Shown: positions 1-12,763 of the stretch, in pieces | Layout of the letters: every line of letters starts with the position of its first letter | How positions within the stretch are numbered: the first letter of the stretch is position 1 | From: Spisula solida | Lineage: Eukaryota; Mollusca; Bivalvia; Venerida; Mactridae | Assembly: GCA_947247005.1 (NCBI GenBank) | Contig: OX365952.1 | Coordinates: 5,416,501-5,480,500, forward strand | Direction: 5' to 3' | Length of the DNA: 64,000 nucleotides | Position numbers and translations under genes: made by a program | Notes under the pieces: generated by a model | Database searches by the model: none | What the model saw: the letters and a program-made list of their open reading frames with translations, nothing else | Told to the model about the DNA's origin: nothing

Positions 1-757
1 CATCTGTCAAAAATCTGAAATACCTAATTTCAGCTATAGAAAAGCCCTATGATCTCGTTTCAGCTATAAAGAACTAAATGTCTTTGTTTCAGCAATAAAA
101 TGCCTGTTAAGTAGTGTTCCATCTTACGGTTATATCTCAGCCACATTACCATACACGTTTTATTGTTTGGCTTAGCAACAGCTGACACGCTTATATGATT
201 ATCCTGGTATATCTATAAAAATATTGGTTTCCTTATAAGAGCTTTTCTGTATCAACTGAATCCATAATACAATATAAGCTGCACAAAAATGCTAGAATGT
301 ATTGATCTGTGCTCGGCTGTTTTCAGTTGAGTGCTGCCTTCCATGTCTGACATAATATTATATTTTTCTATTCTATTTTCGTACTGTTTCTGTAGGAAAA
401 TCAAACTGCTGTGACGAGTATCATTTTTGCAAACTATTACATGGACTTCTCGTTCATTAATGATGCCCACTTGTTAGAAACTTGATTAAGAGCCGGTTTT
501 CTTTAGCTACTTTTCAATTAAGAATTAAGCCATTACGATTGTTAACTAGCTACGTGTAGGCAACAGAGGCAGAAGATAGCAATCAAGTCACGTAAGCTTC
601 TGAGTGTGCAGAGTTTTAGGTAGTCTCAATGTTAATTCATATAGATCTATACCTATAGTCGTATTATACCGTCCCTCTGAGGTGAGCCAAAATAAAGGGT
701 ACTTCCTAGAATAAATCATTGTACTTACGACGAATATATATATTTAATGGCGTCATT
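1..757. repeat. R-family subrepeats and unassigned AT-rich DNA
   Basis: The first 115 bases are three copies of a roughly 33-base subrepeat (TTTCAGCTATA...) that belongs to the internal part of family R. A reverse R start remains at about 305-366 (GTTGAGTGCTGCCTTCCATG). No gene is seen in the rest. Confidence 0.55.
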
Positions 758-890
758 TTAAAAAGATAATATAAAGTCGGACAGGGATGGCAGCATTACA
801 CTTAATATAACCAGCCAGTACAGAAAACAAGAAAGCATACAATGCACAACGCCAAACACATAACCGAACGAGAAAAAACAAACAAACAAT
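758..890 (+). repeat. family R repeat copy
   Basis: AAGTCGGACAGGGATGGCAG, AACCAGCCAGTACAGAAAAC and AACCGAACGAGAAAA blocks, as in the reference copy at 41233-41497. Confidence 0.75.
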
Positions 891-1404
891 ATCGGAAATC
901 TGTAAAAAAGGGTTTTGTTACATACTTTTTTTTATATAAAAATGGCATTTTAGTCAAATATCAATTCTAGACATCCAACAGATATAAATGCAATACATGT
1001 AGCCAATAATATGTTCATGTGACCTCTCGAACGGTACTTTTATTATTATCGACCAATTTGTACTAATACGAGGCCCGTTCCGGTATTCAATGTTTCTTCA
1101 TTGGTAATGCAACATATAAATATTATCATTGCATACAATAATAAATCTGCAACCACTCTAATTGCTAAGTATTGAATGATGTACTAAGTAAGTAGCCACA
1201 ACGATGCAGCTTTACCAGGCATGAACATTCGTCTAATTTGAAAGATGAAGGTGCATTTTCGCGACTCATACATGCGCATATAATTCAACAATCGCCCACA
1301 AAACAATGTCACACCACTGTTTAGCAAATTGTCATGTCTGGAATTCGCTAAAGAGGGAATCCATGTCATTGAGAACGGAAACTAGTTGATAATGACTTTA
1401 ATGT
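891..1404. other. unassigned AT-rich DNA
   Basis: No gene, repeat or element end recognised. Confidence 0.4.
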
Positions 1405-1720
1405 GTAAAGGACAAGGTTCACATGGCAAATGGCTTAATTTGGCCCTGTTATTTTCCAAAAATAGAAGTGCACGTTCCTATAAATCTGTCCTTTAATTGA
1501 AATAACCTAACATTTTCTGAGTAATCAAATGAGCATACATCGTACATATCCTAATTTACCGTATAATATGTTCACAAAACTGCGAAGAATAAATCATGTT
1601 TAAGCCAAATATTTCATTTTCATTCTGACGTAAAATCTTACGAAAGACCACTTTGGCAATCTTGCTACACTTTCATTTTTTTATATAACCAGTGTTTTGT
1701 AATTATTTTATAAAAAATGT
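1405..1720 (+). repeat. dispersed repeat family AAAGGACAAGGTTCAC, copy 1
   Basis: Same order of blocks as 63566-63845: AAAGGACAAGGTTCAC, CACGTTCCTATAAATCT, GACGTAAAATCTTACGAAAG, ATATAACCAGTGTTTTG. Function unknown. Confidence 0.7.
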
Positions 1721-3643
1721 ATAAAATATCAAAAAATGTAGCAAGAATACCATCGTTGATTTTGGAATGTTTTACATAATGAAAAGCCATGGAAATTACT
1801 AAAAATGACGTTTTTTTGCGTAACATGACATACATGTATTTGCAGTAGATGTGTTGACATATAACGAAGGAAATTTGGATATGTATGCTTAAGTTTTTGA
1901 AAGATAGTGTCAAGTTATTAGAAATATAGGACGGATCAATGGGAACATGCATTTTTATTTTTTGACAAAATTTGGGGCACAATTAAGCCATAAATGAACC
2001 TTATTCTTTACTTTCCAATTGACTGCTAATAGACCCATGCTATATAATGTAAATTTACGCTATTACAAAGGACGATGGAGCCATGTTAGAAGTACAAAGG
2101 TATGCTAATCTGATGCACAATGATAATGCGTTGCAATTGATGGATAGCGTGCTAAAGTAAAGTGACATTGGCACTCTATTTTTGTAACTCTAGAAATCGT
2201 CACATCCATCTTAAATGATATAAAACAAAACACAGTGTCAATACAAAGTACACTCGAACATATACATCATTAGATACATTATTTTTACACTGCCTGATAA
2301 TGCACCTACGTCGTATCGATGACTTTAAACATCAACCATGTCAGACAGTTTTGGATTAAGATGTCTGAATTCACTTCCTTAGAATTGACGAGTGAATTAA
2401 ATTTTTAACACACAAGCGCTTTTATATAACGTAGGTAGAAAGATGTAATATAGATACACATGAATATATGAGTTCTACTCAGATTAAACATGTATAAACA
2501 TATCAAAACGAAATACCATATTATCATGCAGTGTCAATTTGAAATCTTATAATGTAATCTTAATTTGTTTGTAGCTCGTTCTCAACTGTCTAAAATGCAT
2601 AAACATGTACGTACACAAATTAACCATGAACAAGTACGGAGAGTAAAAGTCTTGCATTTTAGCTTTTTATCAAAAAGTTCTTTTTGACGCAGCTGAAACA
2701 CGAGACCCATCTGCGTCATGTGTTAAAACATCGTAGCTCTCACAAATTCATCTAAACTTTCAGGTGAAATACGAATACGACTTTTTTACACGGAATCTTA
2801 ATATTTTCGAAATACACTTTTTTTAAAGAAAACCAACGCATATCATTGTCCAAGATATTTTGAAATAATTCAACTAATAGTTTTCATGGGCAGGAATTAG
2901 TAACATGGCGTGTAATTGTGATATGTGATTTTTTTCTGTTTCTATGCTTGGCTGGTCAAGTTGAGTGTTATCTACCCTGTCCGATTTTTATTATCTTTTT
3001 TAAACAAAATCAGTTTTTCTCTCCTGAAAAATAATAACCATGAGATACATGGTTTTGAACGGTAGATCTTCTACAATTTCTACACAGGTTTTAAGAAAAA
3101 AATTAAAATGACAGGTAGGTTTTAGAGACAGGTTGCAGTTATGGCATAACGTTTTGTGATTCTATGGGAAATCTACGCGACAGAAGTTTTAAACATGGGG
3201 ATGACTTTGTAACAAAAAGAATGGTTTCTAAATACACTATATCATTTGATTAAAATATATTCCAGATATATAAAAGTATATTGGGCATAAAGAATAGCAC
3301 AAATACTTTAGGAATGGTTGTTCAGACTTGACAGAGGGGAGTAACAGGAAATTACAATAACGTTTGGTACGTCGGTTTCCGAGACATTTTAACCGGATGA
3401 ATCCATACGTATCTCACTAACGATTTACTTTTTTGGCCAAGTATGATACTAGGAAAGTATTCATCACCATTGTCACTATAAACAGCATACCTGTATGTGT
3501 TTGCTCTATAAGAAGCACTTACGTCGTGTAAAATAGTGATACGCTATTTTGGAAGCCGGACCCTGTAACTCTCGAACTGCGTATCTATTTTCGTACATAA
3601 TTGTACTGTTTGTAGAAAAAATATTCCGCTTTGTGATAATGTA
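1721..3643. other. unassigned AT-rich DNA with one R relic
   Basis: A reverse family-R start is at about 2940-2999 (GTTGAGTGTTATCTACCCTG). Otherwise no coding or repeat signal. Confidence 0.4.
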
Positions 3644-4561
3644 CGAGGGGTGATCAACAAATACGCGGAAAAATGCTCTGAAGTCTTTGTTATGTGACCC
3701 GTATTTAAGAAAATTGGTCAGATAATAGATTGGTGTATTGCAAATACATAACTATAAAAACATTAACTCAAGGAAATATTTGGTCGGAAAAACATAGAAA
3801 CCGTAAAGTCACTATGGCTACACCGGCCCAACGTCATTGCGACGTCGTTACCGATAACAGTATACATACTCATTCGTGGCATAAGTCCTAATGTATAATG
3901 CAGTGAACGATTCTAAAAAAATAGCTGTACAACCAGATACACTTCATAGTCAACCGTCATTTTTTTCCTTCTCCGACTTGCATGAACATTATAAGAATTA
4001 GCTGCTGCGTACATCAATATTGATGACGTAATAGGACGTTATTGACGTCGTATATCCCGTTAGCATGTCTGCATTGATTTAGCGTGTCTAAATATGAGAG
4101 AAAATGCAAAACAAACATCTGTTTTGTATGGTATTACATAGTTGCTCCATTTCGCAATATTGACATTATTATTTTATGGCATTTCATTCGCAAAACGACT
4201 TTTCGCAGCCGATTTCTGAAAAGCACTCCTTCTCAGACAACGACTTCAAAGTAAATAGCTCTAAAATGAGTTTTTGACGTTAAAACATTTTTTTTTGAAA
4301 TAATGAATCTAATGTTATATCATAGCATGTTCATAACCCACCCTTTAAAAAATTATAATATTACAAACGCACGAATGACGTTATCGTCTGCTGTGTGTAA
4401 CGTTGGAAAATATGTACATTTGGGCAGCATGACGTCGATTGACGTTGCCATAGGAAACCGCGTTCGTTCTGACTTTGGTAAATATTGATGGTCAGCGGTG
4501 GATCAATTTAAGATAATTTATCTTCATGTTTAGAAAGTTTCAACGACTTGATCACCCCTAG
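3644..4561. mobile_element. mariner-like non-autonomous element (918 bp)
   Basis: TA-flanked. The ends CGAGGGGTGATCAA and the complement of TTGATCACCCCTAG are inverted repeats. Terminal CGAGGG.TGATCA is typical of a mariner subgroup. No transposase reading is visible, so it is a MITE-like or decayed copy. Confidence 0.8.
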
Positions 4562-5494
4562 TATAATTGATCCTGTTTACTTTTGAACGTCACTCGTGTA
4601 CAGCTTACAGGGTTGTAACACTCGCAACACTGTTGTTGAACACAATTCACACATGAGAGTAGGGCTTAAAAGCTGTTCGTGTTTACTTTTGTGTTTGTTA
4701 TTGTGCCTGTCTTGTCGTTTTTTGTGTGTTCCTTTTTGTGCTTTTCGTATTCTGTTGTTTCTGTTAAAAGCTGCTTTCCTTAGCCAATTGTTATAATACA
4801 TGTTATATATTTTTTTTGTGTAAGTAACAGAATATATTATATCTACTCGTACTTAGTTTCGAGGTCGATAACGGTGTGGAAAGATCTACCAAACAGAAGT
4901 GGTTTCTGCTTACTTGTCTAATGCGATTCCAAGTTAAATGATATTTACCCAAAGTTAACCAGACGCTAATTTAGATGATGTCGTATTTTGAGAGATTGGC
5001 AAGAGAATTATTTGAATTATAAACTTGTTGCTGTTATTAAGTACTAAAACATCATATACTCGTATTTGGTTGACGAAGTAATACATTAAAAACGATTGAT
5101 GAATTACATTGTAGTCTAAATCAGATAAGCCACTAGTACGATGGTATGATAATTAAAATTTTAGAATTCAATACGTCATTACTCACCAAGGAATTCATAG
5201 GGAAGTCTCTAATATGTTGGGAAAGAAATGATCTATCACGGCATAGAATTATCGGAATGGAACCGACACGTAATGGTTTAGCCTATAGTATCTGCCATTT
5301 TGAAAATAATTTACGCGATCGGCGTTATTTTTTTATATAATCTTTGATCACGGTAACAAATGAAATTCCACTATGATTCTAGTGATGCCTAATGGTTACA
5401 AAAGTAACTCACTCTTTCCAACTTCAAATTGAGGCGGTTTAAGTAATCCCCCTAGTCACCAGGGTATTGTTTTATCAAAACAGTTGAAAAAATC
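4562..5494. other. unassigned AT-rich DNA
   Basis: 4577-4801 resembles a degraded reverse R copy (GTGTTTGTTATTGTGCCTGT). No gene is supported. Confidence 0.4.
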
Positions 5495-5667
5495 GTAAAT
5501 TTAAGCTCAAAATTAAATTCTTTATAATTCCTTAACAACTGCTAATTGGTAACGGACATGGTTTGTAGGAGTTCATTAACTGAATCATTAAGCATTGCAG
5601 CTCTATTTACCTACACTTTATAATTATAAACAAATTATAAAGAATTTAAATTTGAACCTAACTATAA
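5495..5667 (+). mobile_element. foldback MITE (TTTAAATTCTCTATA family), copy 1
   Basis: Inverted arms around AATTAAATTCTTTATAATTC and AATTATAAAGAATTTAAATT enclose an interior shared, inverted, with 54170-54342. Confidence 0.7.
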
Positions 5668-5857
5668 GATTTCCCCAAGTGCTTTGATACAACAGTACCC
5701 TGGGACCATGGGAAGATATTGTCGACTTAATACAATCAAGCAGTGTCTGCAATCTCTCCAGGCTGTGAAGAAATGCATCTTTTACAGACTTAATATAATT
5801 CAGTTAAGAGTGATACAGTATACATCAATTTCAAGGGAAATAAGTTTATCTAGTTAA

Positions 5858-7087
5858 CGAGATTTGCTGACGATATAGCTCTTCTGTCAACAAAACAGGA
5901 CCATACGCAGGAAAAAACAAGTCGACTCAGCCATTTTTCAAACCAAGTTGGACTTCAAATTAATGCAAAAAAGACATAAGAAGTGCGTCTTAACACAACA
6001 TCCAATGCACGACAAATCGCTGACAACATAGTAATTGAAAATGCAAACAATTTCACATACCTTTGTTCAGTTGTTAGTACTTCAACGTTCTATAGACTAA
6101 GAGCAATATGGGAGTCGAAACAATACAGTCGAAAAACAAAGTTGCGAATATACAACAGTAACGTTTAATCCAAACTACTATATGGGAGAGTGACAAAAGT
6201 CGACATGAAATTATTATCAACGTTCCATCATGGCTGCCTCAGACAGATCTAGGGGTGACTATTGAGTCCATATTTGACTATTGCAATATTATTGCTGTTG
6301 CTGAAAGTGCTATTGCGATACTATTGTATTGCAGGAAACTATTGCGATACTATTGTACTAGTTATTGCCATGATTTGAATACCAGATACTAATTTGTAAA
6401 TGCAAATTTGCACGGTGTAAGATAGCACTTTGTTGTACAACATTCTAATATACTATTTGTGGAAATTATTTAAAATAAATTAGACAGGAATAGATTAATA
6501 CAATTTAACTAGATATATCAAAATACGGTATTGTTTGCTGTTTATTTATTGCTCTTTATTTAAAAAAATTATTTTTTTAACGAGAACGGAAGTTGTTTAA
6601 AATTATTAATAGTAGACTTTATTTATAAAAAGGAAACTATTGTTACTATCGATAGTTGAGCTAACTATCGGCGATAGTTATTGGATCGAGACTTTTATTA
6701 TCGATCCATACTATCGGGACACTTGGGATCGCAATGTATCGACAGTCCGATGCATTGGCCCACCCCTAGACAGATCTGCAGAAAATTTTGGCCTAACAAA
6801 ATTTCAAACAATAACCTTCTTGACTTAACAAATTCCTCCTGTATCATCCAACAAATCAAACGTTTCGGAAAGCTAGAATGCCAGTATTACAAACAATACG
6901 AAAATAGCACTTCGATGGACACCTCAGGGTAAGAGGCAAAGAGGAAGACCAAAGACCACCGAACAGTAGAAGCAGAACTGAGTGAGTTATGACTAACCAG
7001 GGACGAGACAGAAGCAAAAGCCTAGAACACAGCTGGATGGAGAAATCTTGTGGCGACCTTACGATCCAACTCGGATCCAGGAGATTA
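5858..7087 (+). pseudogene. RTE-type LINE reverse transcriptase, 3' part, split by a hAT MITE
   Basis: Degenerate plus-strand reading: RFADDIALLS (the YADD-like catalytic box of reverse transcriptase), then QVGLQINAKKT with a stop, RLRAIWESKQYSRKTKLRIY, and a LLYG-type stretch. After the insertion (6250-6768) come traces of the LINE C-terminus (KRGRPKTT-like stretch about 6935-6960, AELSEL, WRNLVATLRSNSDPGD) and a stop at about 7087. Frameshifts, stops and an internal deletion make it dead. The order of motifs is that of RTE-like LINEs. No endonuclease part is here, but one occurs separately at 30.1-31.4 kb. Confidence 0.85.
6250..6768. mobile_element. hAT-type MITE inserted in the LINE
   Basis: 519 bp. 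Inverted ends TAGGGGTG and CACCCCTA, flanked by an exact 8-bp duplication GACAGATC (6242-6249 and 6769-6776), as for hAT transposons. The interior has many TATTGCGATACTATTG and CTATCGATAG-type subterminal repeats. No transposase. Confidence 0.93.
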
Positions 7088-7837
7088 AGTACGTAATTAA
7101 ATTAAGGAGATTCGTTCCGAAAATTCAACACCTCGCCGAATTTGTACCAGGTCCTGATCTCAGGTAGAAATCTTTTGCTCAAATCGGAGTCTGCGTTGGA
7201 GACAAATCTGAAGTCCTAGCTCTTGAAATTTTACTGTAATAATTTTTTACCGTTGTATTTTTCTTAATGGTAACCGAACGAAATGCTTAGGATTACTCAG
7301 ATTGAGGTTATCATTACTTTATTATATTTGTAGGCTAGAAGCCAAATTTGGCTTAGAAGCTGAATAAATGTTGTTGTTGTTGTTGATAGTTTTATTCCAG
7401 ATGTTATTGCTTTTCGCACCAAGTAATTTGTTTATCACTACAAGCGTTATTGAGCATTAGTAACCACACACACTCCAAATGTCATTACATTGAACACAAT
7501 GGTTGAATGGTATAACTGTCACTAACTCTTAATCTAAAGACGTCACACGAAGTTGATGCTTACATTTCGATATACATATTAATCGTAAAATACATATCTC
7601 ACTATATTCAATTTGATTCAATTAAATATAATGATGCTGAATCAATCTTGCGAGCACTATATACGAGTAATATCTACTTATGGAAGACGTTTGCTAATGC
7701 TTCTATTTCAATATACACATTAATCTTAGAATACATATCGTGTTGTCATCATATCCAGTTTGATTCAATTATACTATACGTAGTTCTACTTCGTTTCAAA
7801 TCTAAATTAATAGAGTGTATAACCAATTGAAGGTGTC
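7088..7837. other. unassigned AT-rich DNA
   Basis: Contains a (TTG)n run at about 7370-7385, probably the 3' tail of the LINE or another retroelement, and a near-duplicate pair around 7555-7620 and 7690-7760. No gene. Confidence 0.4.
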
Positions 7838-8042
7838 TTGAAGCTTATCAAGTATTTCACATTGGTGATGTTCTCCCGATTTCTTCCTACAACACCCGAG
7901 TCATCACAATTCCCTTCCGATATTTCACACTTGCTTTCCAGAGGCTTCTCCTAAACCACGAGGAAATTGTTCCCGATGTATTGATGGCTCATTAATTTCA
8001 ATCCGGAGTACATCGCCGAGGTACAAAATGCTCAGTGGGACC
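7838..8042 (+). mobile_element. MITE family GGTCCCACTGAG, copy 2
   Basis: The right end is CTCAGTGGGACC and the interior is similar to the 52.97-kb copy (GGTGATGTTCTCCCGATTTC, GAGTACATCGCCGAGG). The left terminus is degraded. It abuts the start of paralogous block V1. Confidence 0.7.
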
Positions 8043-8287
8043 TGCATGTATTCACACACAATTTCGAATACTGAAAAAGAGACACAGCTATTACGTTAAT
8101 ACAGTGCACCAAACCTCATACTTGCCGTACAGACAACCTTATGGAACAATAAACGTTTCTCGCCATGTAATGACCCTTAACCAAAAGGCTAGTCTCGATC
8201 GGTAATAAAATAAGGTAAAACATGAAAGATTGTTTTTACAACATCCTTCGAGTAGCACAGGAAATACTCAATGAGCTATCAGTAATT

Positions 8288-8495
8288 CAGAATCAACAGA
8301 ATAAGAAAGTCAAAAATCAATATTTTGAGAAAACAAGAAAAAACGGTCTGAAAACTACTCTTTACTCGTACTTATGGAAAAACAAGCTTTTTAAACTTCA
8401 GTTTTGTCAACACGATCACTTCCAATTTTCATGAAAATAGGCTCGTAGATGCAGATTTCAAATATGCACGAATCCTATCATTCTAAGCCAGCAAA
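8288..8495 (+). mobile_element. MITE family TCGCTGGCTTAGAAT, degraded copy
   Basis: The interior matches the 46.5-kb copy closely (ATTTTGAGAAAACAAG, GGAAAAACAAGC, AACTTCAGTTTTGTCAACAC) with right end TTCTAAGCCAGC. The left inverted end is eroded. Confidence 0.75.
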
Positions 8496-8943
8496 GAGAG
8501 CAAACCATTTGAGGGAACAAGGAAATGTAGCGAACAGGTTGTTGGCCTGCATTTATCAAACTGTCGATGTCAATTCTAAAAGCTTTTCATTCCAGCAAAC
8601 AATCACATAGAAAACATACAAATGTAATTTCTAAAATCAAATTAGAGATGTTGTGTTTTCAGTAATGGAATTAAAGTCAGTGGATATCAAAATTAATGAT
8701 AGCTGTTCAGTTGTTAAATTGACAAAAATTGTAGTTTGGGTAACATGAATAACGTCAGCTTACACTTGATACCGTAAAATATCTATAACACATCACTTTA
8801 CGCACATTGTCTGTCTAAACAAATGATGTTTACATCCCCTGGTCGGTAGATTGAACTACACACTTATTAATTATGCCTTCTAAGGACAACAGGCAAAATA
8901 AAAAAGCCAACAATAAGAGGGACACGACATTATCTAAAGCATA

Positions 8944-9153
8944 GTTCCAACTGAGCATTGTTTGCCTCGGCGATGTACTCCCGATTGAAATTAATGAGAT
9001 ATCAGGACATCGGGAACAGATTTCTCGTGGTTTAGAAGGAAGCTTCGGGAAAGTCATGAGACAGTTTGTGATATCGGAAGGTATTGTGATAAATCAAGTG
9101 TAGCCGGAAGAAATCGGGAGAACCTCGCCGATGTGGAATTCCTCAGTAGGAAC
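8944..9153 (-). mobile_element. MITE family GGTCCCACTGAG, copy 3 (inverted)
   Basis: Ends are GTTCCAACTGAG and CTCAGTAGGAAC. The interior is the reverse complement of the 52.97-kb copy. The paralogous block at 14.7-18.6 kb lacks it, so it inserted into V1 after duplication. Confidence 0.8.
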
Positions 9154-9616
9154 TTCGCAGAACCATAAATATGTATACTTTTCCGGAAGATATATTTGGC
9201 AGTTTTGCAAAAATCAGTCATGCATGAAATGCATGCGTTTTTCCAAGAGTTTGCGCGTAATAACTATCTGAGATTGCCTTAATTTGTTATTGAAGTTGGT
9301 GGGGTTACTTCTTATGTCCCTATATTGGGTCTTTTGTAATGATAAAGATGCTGTTTAAACAATTTATTTTTTTAAAACATATTTTTTAAATCATTTCAAA
9401 TTCTTTTGTTATTTGTTTGGCTATTTTATAATTAAAATGAGTAGTTGCAGGGCTCCGTATTGATTGTTTTCATTTGTAAGAAACATGCGACTAATAACAC
9501 ATAGCTCTATCCACACTTCTATAAAATCAATGCAAAAAACAAGCCAATACCTTTGTGAATATTTCGGCATAGTTTACAAGACTAAAATTTAGTGTTCTGG
9601 GTACAACAAAGAATCG

Positions 9617-9775
9617 AAAGGACAAGGTTCACTAATGGTCTAATTTGGACCTGTGAGTTTTCAAAAAATAAAAATGCATGTTCCAATAACTCTGTCTTAT
9701 AATTCAATATTTATAGAAACATGCATTTCAGTAAAACTCAAGGCCGTAAATGCACCGTGTCCTTTTAAAGGGATG
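9617..9775 (+). mobile_element. dispersed repeat family AAAGGACAAGGTTCAC, short MITE-like copy
   Basis: 159 bp with short inverted ends AAAGGACA and TGTCCTTT. Absent at the equivalent point of paralogous block V2, so it is an insertion. Confidence 0.65.
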
Positions 9776-10062
9776 CACTTTACCTGAGCAACACAAACAA
9801 CATCGACTCTTAGAATATTAACAGCACGTCTTGTTTAGGAGGAGAATTTGACGTGATCCTGACCTTTATGCATAAATATATTTACAAGGAAATCGTGCAA
9901 TATCGGTCCGTTAGATTTGCGTTGGTATTACACTCCGAGCGACTTCGTGATACTTCCCGCTTATGAAAACATACAACCGGGATTATAAATATAAAAAATA
10001 TACCTGCTGTTAAATTTAGGTAATAGAAGGTCGAGAGTCTTATTACTTTTCAGTTTATACTA

Positions 10063-11386
10063 AATATGGTCTTTATGCAATCACTTTCTTTCAAACTATG
10101 TGTCATTTCATCGACTTTATTTATAGAAGATAATATATTTGGTGTTACACCAATTTTCAATATGGTCTACATAATATCAATATATACATCAATTACATGA
10201 TAATATACAAACTTATTTATGAAGAAAATAAAAAAAAATATTGAAACATTAAAATATAAATAAATAGCGTAGTGTACATATAACAATTTCAACTGTGAAC
10301 TAAAGGGTTATTAAATTTGTATATACATTTTATACACAAAACATTGAGAAAGGTATACATAGATTATTTAGTAGTATTTTGTGTCCATTTCAAGAATTGT
10401 CAAATAAAGTCTCTGCCTGCTTAATATGTAATATCACTTGAAGCATCCCATGTATAATAATAAGTGAATAAAGACATTCTTAAGACATTTTTTTTAACGG
10501 TGGCATCGTTACGAGCTCCTATCAGTTTGAGAACATACACATCGCTTCATTTTATGTCAGAACTACATGTATTTGCCTCCTTTCGCAAGCAGGTTGCGTG
10601 ACTCTAACGACCTTTGTATTAAGGATATAATTTCCTTTTTTTCCTATAGGGATTTCGCTATAACCGCCCAATCTCCTCAAATGGATTCGAATAGAATGTT
10701 CGCAAAATGCGTAAAACCGGTTTGATGACACACGTGTGAGCCGTCAGATACTAGAAAACGTCCTCAAATAAAGAAGATACATGTACATCATAATTTACGC
10801 ATGATCTCAGGAAATTAGTACATCATTCTATGCTCGATTCTAGCGACATTGTGTACGGATTTTGATGAAAGTTGTGTTTTTTATGAATGATGTTATATTG
10901 CCGTGACGTGTGCAGTACAAATTAAACGATTGCATTCGACCTGTTTAAATATTGGACATAATTTTGAGTTAGGTACTTGAGGGTCAGTCATAAAGTAATT
11001 CCCCGTACTATATCCTAGTGTAGAAGTTATGGATTTTAACCGGGTCCCATTCCTTTGAATCTTATTTGCCTTCATGATAGATCATACTTACGCATATATC
11101 TTTATAAGCGACTTCACTTTGAAATCAGGATGGAATTAACATGAACAAATGCACTGCATCCAGCGGGGATTTCCCATCAGGTTTTTGGATAATCTGACAG
11201 AGGAAAAAACTAACTAAGGAATGTGTTGGCACCACAGACCTCTGGCTGCCAGGCAGCACCACATAGAACACCAGGCGAACAAATACTTAGAAAAGAGTGT
11301 TAGATCTAGGTGACGGATTGAACAGATATGCCCTATAAATAGTTTTTATAATTTTACACTCATCTTTTATTTGATATTTATATTAA
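10063..11386. other. unassigned AT-rich DNA
   Basis: Very AT-rich at 10180-10400. No gene or clear repeat recognised. Confidence 0.4.
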
Positions 11387-12759
11387 GGACGTTTGATAGG
11401 GTTATTATTTGTTTTAAATGATATCAAAAAATAGGCACAATTATAGTTTAATATATACTGAAGCAATATGTGAAATCAAAAAGGTATGTCGCGGTACTAT
11501 TTAAGGGGTCATGGGCCCTTTTGCAACATCACTTTTCAAGAAAATGACCAAAATTTCTGATATTTCGCAATGTATTCATTTTTGCATTAAAATCGATATT
11601 TTTTCTTGTTAAAATCATTTCCATGGGTTTGTATGAACAAACACATATTATTCAATCATTCCTATACGCTTTTGGTATTGATAAGAAAATTCACAAATTT
11701 TTTACAAAAAAAGAATTGTCAAAATCCCCAAAAAATGACTGCTAAAAAATAAAAAAAAATACATAAAATCGGCCGTAGCTCAAAAACAACCTCGATGACC
11801 AATATAATTTTTATTGCTAATTTTATTGATCAAAGTGTACTCAATCCAAAAATTAAATAAAAAAGATAGGTCACGGTACTACTTTTCGCGCTATGACGTC
11901 ATTATTGTCCCCCTATATCATAAAAACCTTAGTGAAATTGTGTAAAAACGACGCAATATCTGCGCGTAAAAAAATAGTACAATACCAAAAGAGTACTCAC
12001 ATTTGCATATTATGTACATGAAAGTATAGTAAATATACAATTAGAAAAAATTGGCGTGTAACAAGAATTATTTTAGCTGCAGTTACGTCGTAAATGTGTC
12101 TCTTTGCAATGAACATTGTGGTATAACGGCGGTAAAATGGCGCAAAAAAGGCCAAATTAGTACATTTTGCATATATGTTTTTCTCATAATTTCTAGTCTT
12201 GTCATAACTTATTCTAGGCTAAGGATGTTGATTAAAGTGAAAATCATCTAAAAATAATAATAAAACATAAGCTTTCATTCTACACTTTGTGCTATTATGA
12301 CTGAATTATCTCCCCTTTTCCCCAATTTGCCAGTGACGTCGCCTTCCATATAGCAAGGGGGCACAGATGGGCCCTGAATCGCTCACTTGAATAATATTCA
12401 CAATTTTAGTCAAGATATCATTAATTCATTCTCTATATATCAGTAAAAGGAGATCTGTGTAGTCCCAGGCAATACAAACACTCATTATAAATTGGTACAG
12501 GTAGCCCAAGTAATAATTTCTACTTTCACAAAGAATGAATGAAAATGTAACCGCTGTTTTACGCAGAGTTTTTTCATATTATTTGCTCAGTGAAATTATG
12601 TTTTTACCCCAAAATATCCATATTTATACTAACCCCTGATAGTATCAAGGCAAACATTCTGCCCAATTTTCATGACTATCCAGTGCCAAACGCGGCCTCT
12701 ATTCCCGTTTAAGGTATATGCGCAGAAATGATGCGCATAAACAACTGTATCAAACGTCC
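11387..12759. mobile_element. TTAA-flanked non-autonomous element (1373 bp)
   Basis: Inverted ends GGACGTTTGATA and the complement TATCAAACGTCC are flanked by TTAA at 11383-11386 and 12760-12763, the target of piggyBac and Kolobok transposons. The interior repeats a GGT.(T/A)(C)GCGGTACTA block (about 11483 and 11868). It has no transposase. Confidence 0.82.
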
Positions 12760-12763
12760 TTAA

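Larger units (their letters stand above)
8043..10062 (+). repeat. paralogous block V1
   Basis: Order and sequence match V2 (14703-18552): GCATGTATTCACACACAATT start, TTGAGGGAAC block, the M1 block (about 8773-8905), GATATATTTGG.AGTTTTGC, and a strongly conserved 150-bp block at 9850-10005. Each copy carries different MITE insertions. No established gene. Confidence 0.85.
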
